A DNA stretch of 64,000 nucleotides from Mycobacterium conspicuum (lineage in GTDB: Bacteria > Actinomycetota > Actinomycetes > Mycobacteriales > Mycobacteriaceae): NCBI RefSeq assembly GCF_010730195.1, contig NZ_AP022613.1:930001-994000 (forward strand), given 5' to 3'. This document shows positions 62,474 through 64,000 of the stretch, in pieces. Below the pieces are notes generated by a model, which worked only from the letters and a program-made list of their open reading frames with translations, was not told the DNA's origin and did not search any database. The translations under genes were made by a program, and so were the position numbers. Each line of letters opens with the position of its first letter. The first letter of the stretch is position 1.

Positions 62474-63477
62474 AAGCAACCATGGTGACCGGGCCGGGCA
62501 AGGCGGAAGTCGTCGACGCCGAACGCCCCCAGGCCGGGCCGGACGACGTGCTGGTCGCGATGCGGGCCTGCGGCATCTGCGGCTCGGACGCGTTCTACAT
62601 CACCATCGGCGGCATCCCGCCGCGCCAGGGACGCACGCCGCTCGGCCATGAACCCGCGGGCGAGGTCGTCGAGGTCGGCGCCAACGTCTCCGGCATCGCC
62701 GTCGGTGATCACGTCGTCATCAACCCGATGGCGGCCCCCGATGACATCATCGGCAACGGAGGGGCCGCAGGAGCCCTGGCCAACTACCTGTTGATCCGAA
62801 ACGCCGTCCGCGGAAAGAGCCTCGAAGTCATTCCCTCCCACATCCCGTGGGAAGTCGCCGCCCTCAACGAACCGATGGCCGTCGCGCGCCACGGCGCAAA
62901 CCAGTGCAAACCCAAACCGTCGGACAAGGTCGCCATCTTCGGTGCCGGCCCGATCGGACTGGGCGCCACGCTGGCCTTCAAATCCCTTGGCGTCAGCCAT
63001 GTCGTGGTCATCGACCTCATCGCGTCCCGGCTGGACAAGGCGCTGAAGATCGGCGCCGACGCCGTCATCAACTCCGCCGACGAGGACGTCGTCCAGCGGC
63101 TGATCGAGCTGCACGGCGAAGGCTCGTCGATGTTCGGCGGCAAGGCCGGCACCAACATCTACCTCGACGCCGCGGGTGTGCCGGCCGTCGTCAACACCGC
63201 GCTGGCCGCCGCGCAGAAGGGGGCCACGCTCGGAATCGTTGGCGTGCACAAAGAACCAGTTCCGGTCGAGTTCGTCAACGTGATGAGCAACGAGATCACC
63301 ATCGTCGGATCGATGGGCTATCCCGACGAAATCTTCCAGGTGACCGCCGATCTCGTCGCGAATTGGGAAAAGTACGCGTTGATCGTCAGCCACACCATCG
63401 CGTTCGACAACGTCATGGAAGCACTCGACCTCGCCAGCACGCCGGGCGCCACCGACAAGGTCGTGGTCACCTTTTAA
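62470..63477 (+). CDS. Zinc-dependent MDR alcohol dehydrogenase
   Basis: Alcohol/polyol dehydrogenase of 335 aa. Catalytic zinc ligands are in RACGICGSDAF and PLGHEPAGEVV; the structural-zinc Cys lobe appears reduced. The NAD loop is VAIFGAGPIGLGATLAFKSL followed by VVVIDLIASRLDKAL. GTG 62470 overlaps the sulfotransferase stop by 4 nt, so it is the last gene of the operon. It is convergent with the gene at 63487. Confidence 0.88.
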   Translation: MKATMVTGPGKAEVVDAERPQAGPDDVLVAMRACGICGSDAFYITIGGIPPRQGRTPLGHEPAGEVVEVGANVSGIAVGDHVVINPMAAPDDIIGNGGAAGALANYLLIRNAVRGKSLEVIPSHIPWEVAALNEPMAVARHGANQCKPKPSDKVAIFGAGPIGLGATLAFKSLGVSHVVVIDLIASRLDKALKIGADAVINSADEDVVQRLIELHGEGSSMFGGKAGTNIYLDAAGVPAVVNTALAAAQKGATLGIVGVHKEPVPVEFVNVMSNEITIVGSMGYPDEIFQVTADLVANWEKYALIVSHTIAFDNVMEALDLASTPGATDKVVVTF

Positions 63478-63486
63478 CCGCTCGCG

Positions 63487-64000
63487 CTAGGTGGCGAGGT
63501 GCGCCAGCGCGAGCCGGGCGGCGTTGGCGCCGCACATGCCGTGCGCGCCCGGGCCCGGCGGGGTGGCCGCCGAGCAGATGTACATGCCCGGAACGCCAAC
63601 GCGGTAGGGCGACAGTGTGATTCGCGGACCGAACGTCAGCTGGCGAAGGTCCTTGGCGCCGGTCATGATGTCGCCGCCGACGAAATTCGCGTCGTAGCAG
63701 TCCATCTCGGTCGTCGAGCGAACCGCCAACCCGATGATGCGGTCCCGGAAGCCCGGGGCGAACCGTTCGATCTGGGCGGTGATCGCCTCGGTCGCGTCAC
63801 CGGTGTAGCCGTTCGGCACGTGGGCGTAGCTCCACACCGGATGGACATCGCCCACCGAGCGCTGCGGGTCGACCAGATACTGCTGGCCGACCAGGACGAA
63901 CGGACGCTCGGGCATGCGGCCGGCGTGGATCTCGCGTTCGGTGGCGGCCAGTTCGGCGAAGCTGCCGGCGAGGTGCACCGTGCCGGCCCGGTGCGCGTCC
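63487..64000 (-). CDS. Phytoene desaturase-like NAD(P)/FAD oxidoreductase, C-terminal part (5' end outside window)
   Basis: The visible 171 codons correspond to the C-terminal third of a flavin amine oxidase/CrtI-like protein. Features are HLAGSFAELAATEREIHAGR, PFVLVGQQYLVDPQRS, and the C-terminal FAD-binding GVPGMYICSAATPPGPGAHG with MCGANAARLAL. The frame runs out at 64000 without a start. Mycobacteria carry several of these proteins with unknown substrates. Confidence 0.8.
   Translation of the reverse strand, partial: DAHRAGTVHLAGSFAELAATEREIHAGRMPERPFVLVGQQYLVDPQRSVGDVHPVWSYAHVPNGYTGDATEAITAQIERFAPGFRDRIIGLAVRSTTEMDCYDANFVGGDIMTGAKDLRQLTFGPRITLSPYRVGVPGMYICSAATPPGPGAHGMCGANAARLALAHLAT

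Overview
The window is GC-rich actinobacterial DNA from a non-tuberculous Mycobacterium. The backbone is mtrB-lpqB-[Rv3243c-like]-comF-hpf-secA1 ... mddA-like-[Rv3237c]-kefB-like-[Rv3235]-tgs-ppk2-[Rv3231c]-[Rv3230c]-desA3 ... rsgA-aroA-SRAP. This is the gene order and relative orientation of the Mycobacterium tuberculosis Rv3245c-Rv3226c block, shown reversed. No rRNA, tRNA, CRISPR array, integrase or transposase was recognised.

Layout. (1) 1-2540: 3' half of mtrB and complete lpqB. (2) 2432-17907: an accessory island of about 15.4 kb inserted exactly at the 3' end of lpqB. The last 107 bp of lpqB are repeated at the far end with one mismatch. The island holds three paralogous AraC-type regulators, a Crp/Fnr regulator and many redox or tailoring enzymes: luciferase-like oxidoreductase, SAM methyltransferase, condensation-type acyltransferase, nitronate monooxygenase, SDR, GMC oxidoreductase, FAD monooxygenase cut by an in-frame amber codon, CYP142-like P450 and a hemerythrin protein. 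No backbone synthase is present, so the substrate probably comes from elsewhere, perhaps a sterol or lipid. (3) 17957-23418: conserved protein, ComF-like PRTase, long HPF, SecA1. (4) 23463-29163: a non-tuberculosis insertion with an HD-GYP/LuxR fusion next to a class III adenylyl cyclase, an ABCG-like half transporter divergent from an MddA-like methyltransferase, and a frameshifted SRPBCC gene. (5) 29258-37056: conserved block of K+/H+ antiporter pair, Rv3235 protein, an undivided WS/DGAT gene (two genes in M. tuberculosis), ppk2, and the DesA3 desaturase with its ferredoxin reductase. The last two share a duplicated palindromic operator.

(6) 37128-52033: a second accessory block between desA3 and rsgA. 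It holds an NMT1-like binding protein, SDR, MDR enzyme, a three-gene operon (unknown 315-aa protein, alpha/beta hydrolase, FAD hydroxylase) divergent from a BKACE enzyme, a DUF5994 protein, an orphan fatty-acyl-AMP ligase, a VIT-family transporter, a carboxylesterase and a thiolase/HxlR pair. A HEPN-type gene sits between the thiolase and a decayed second copy of the thiolase 3' end, repeating at small scale the arrangement seen at lpqB. (7) 52106-55165: rsgA-aroA divergent from the SRAP gene. (8) 55297-64000: methyltransferase, 3-hydroxyacyl-CoA dehydrogenase, small secreted protein, membrane protein, TetR, and a catabolic cluster (SDR; MBL sulfatase-like, SDR, sulfotransferase and Zn-alcohol dehydrogenase, all overlapping or nearly so) with a perfect palindrome in its divergent promoter. 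A phytoene-desaturase-like gene runs off the right edge.

Functions are inferred from recognisable motifs, gene order and recalled family features. No database search was run, and start codons are best guesses where stated.
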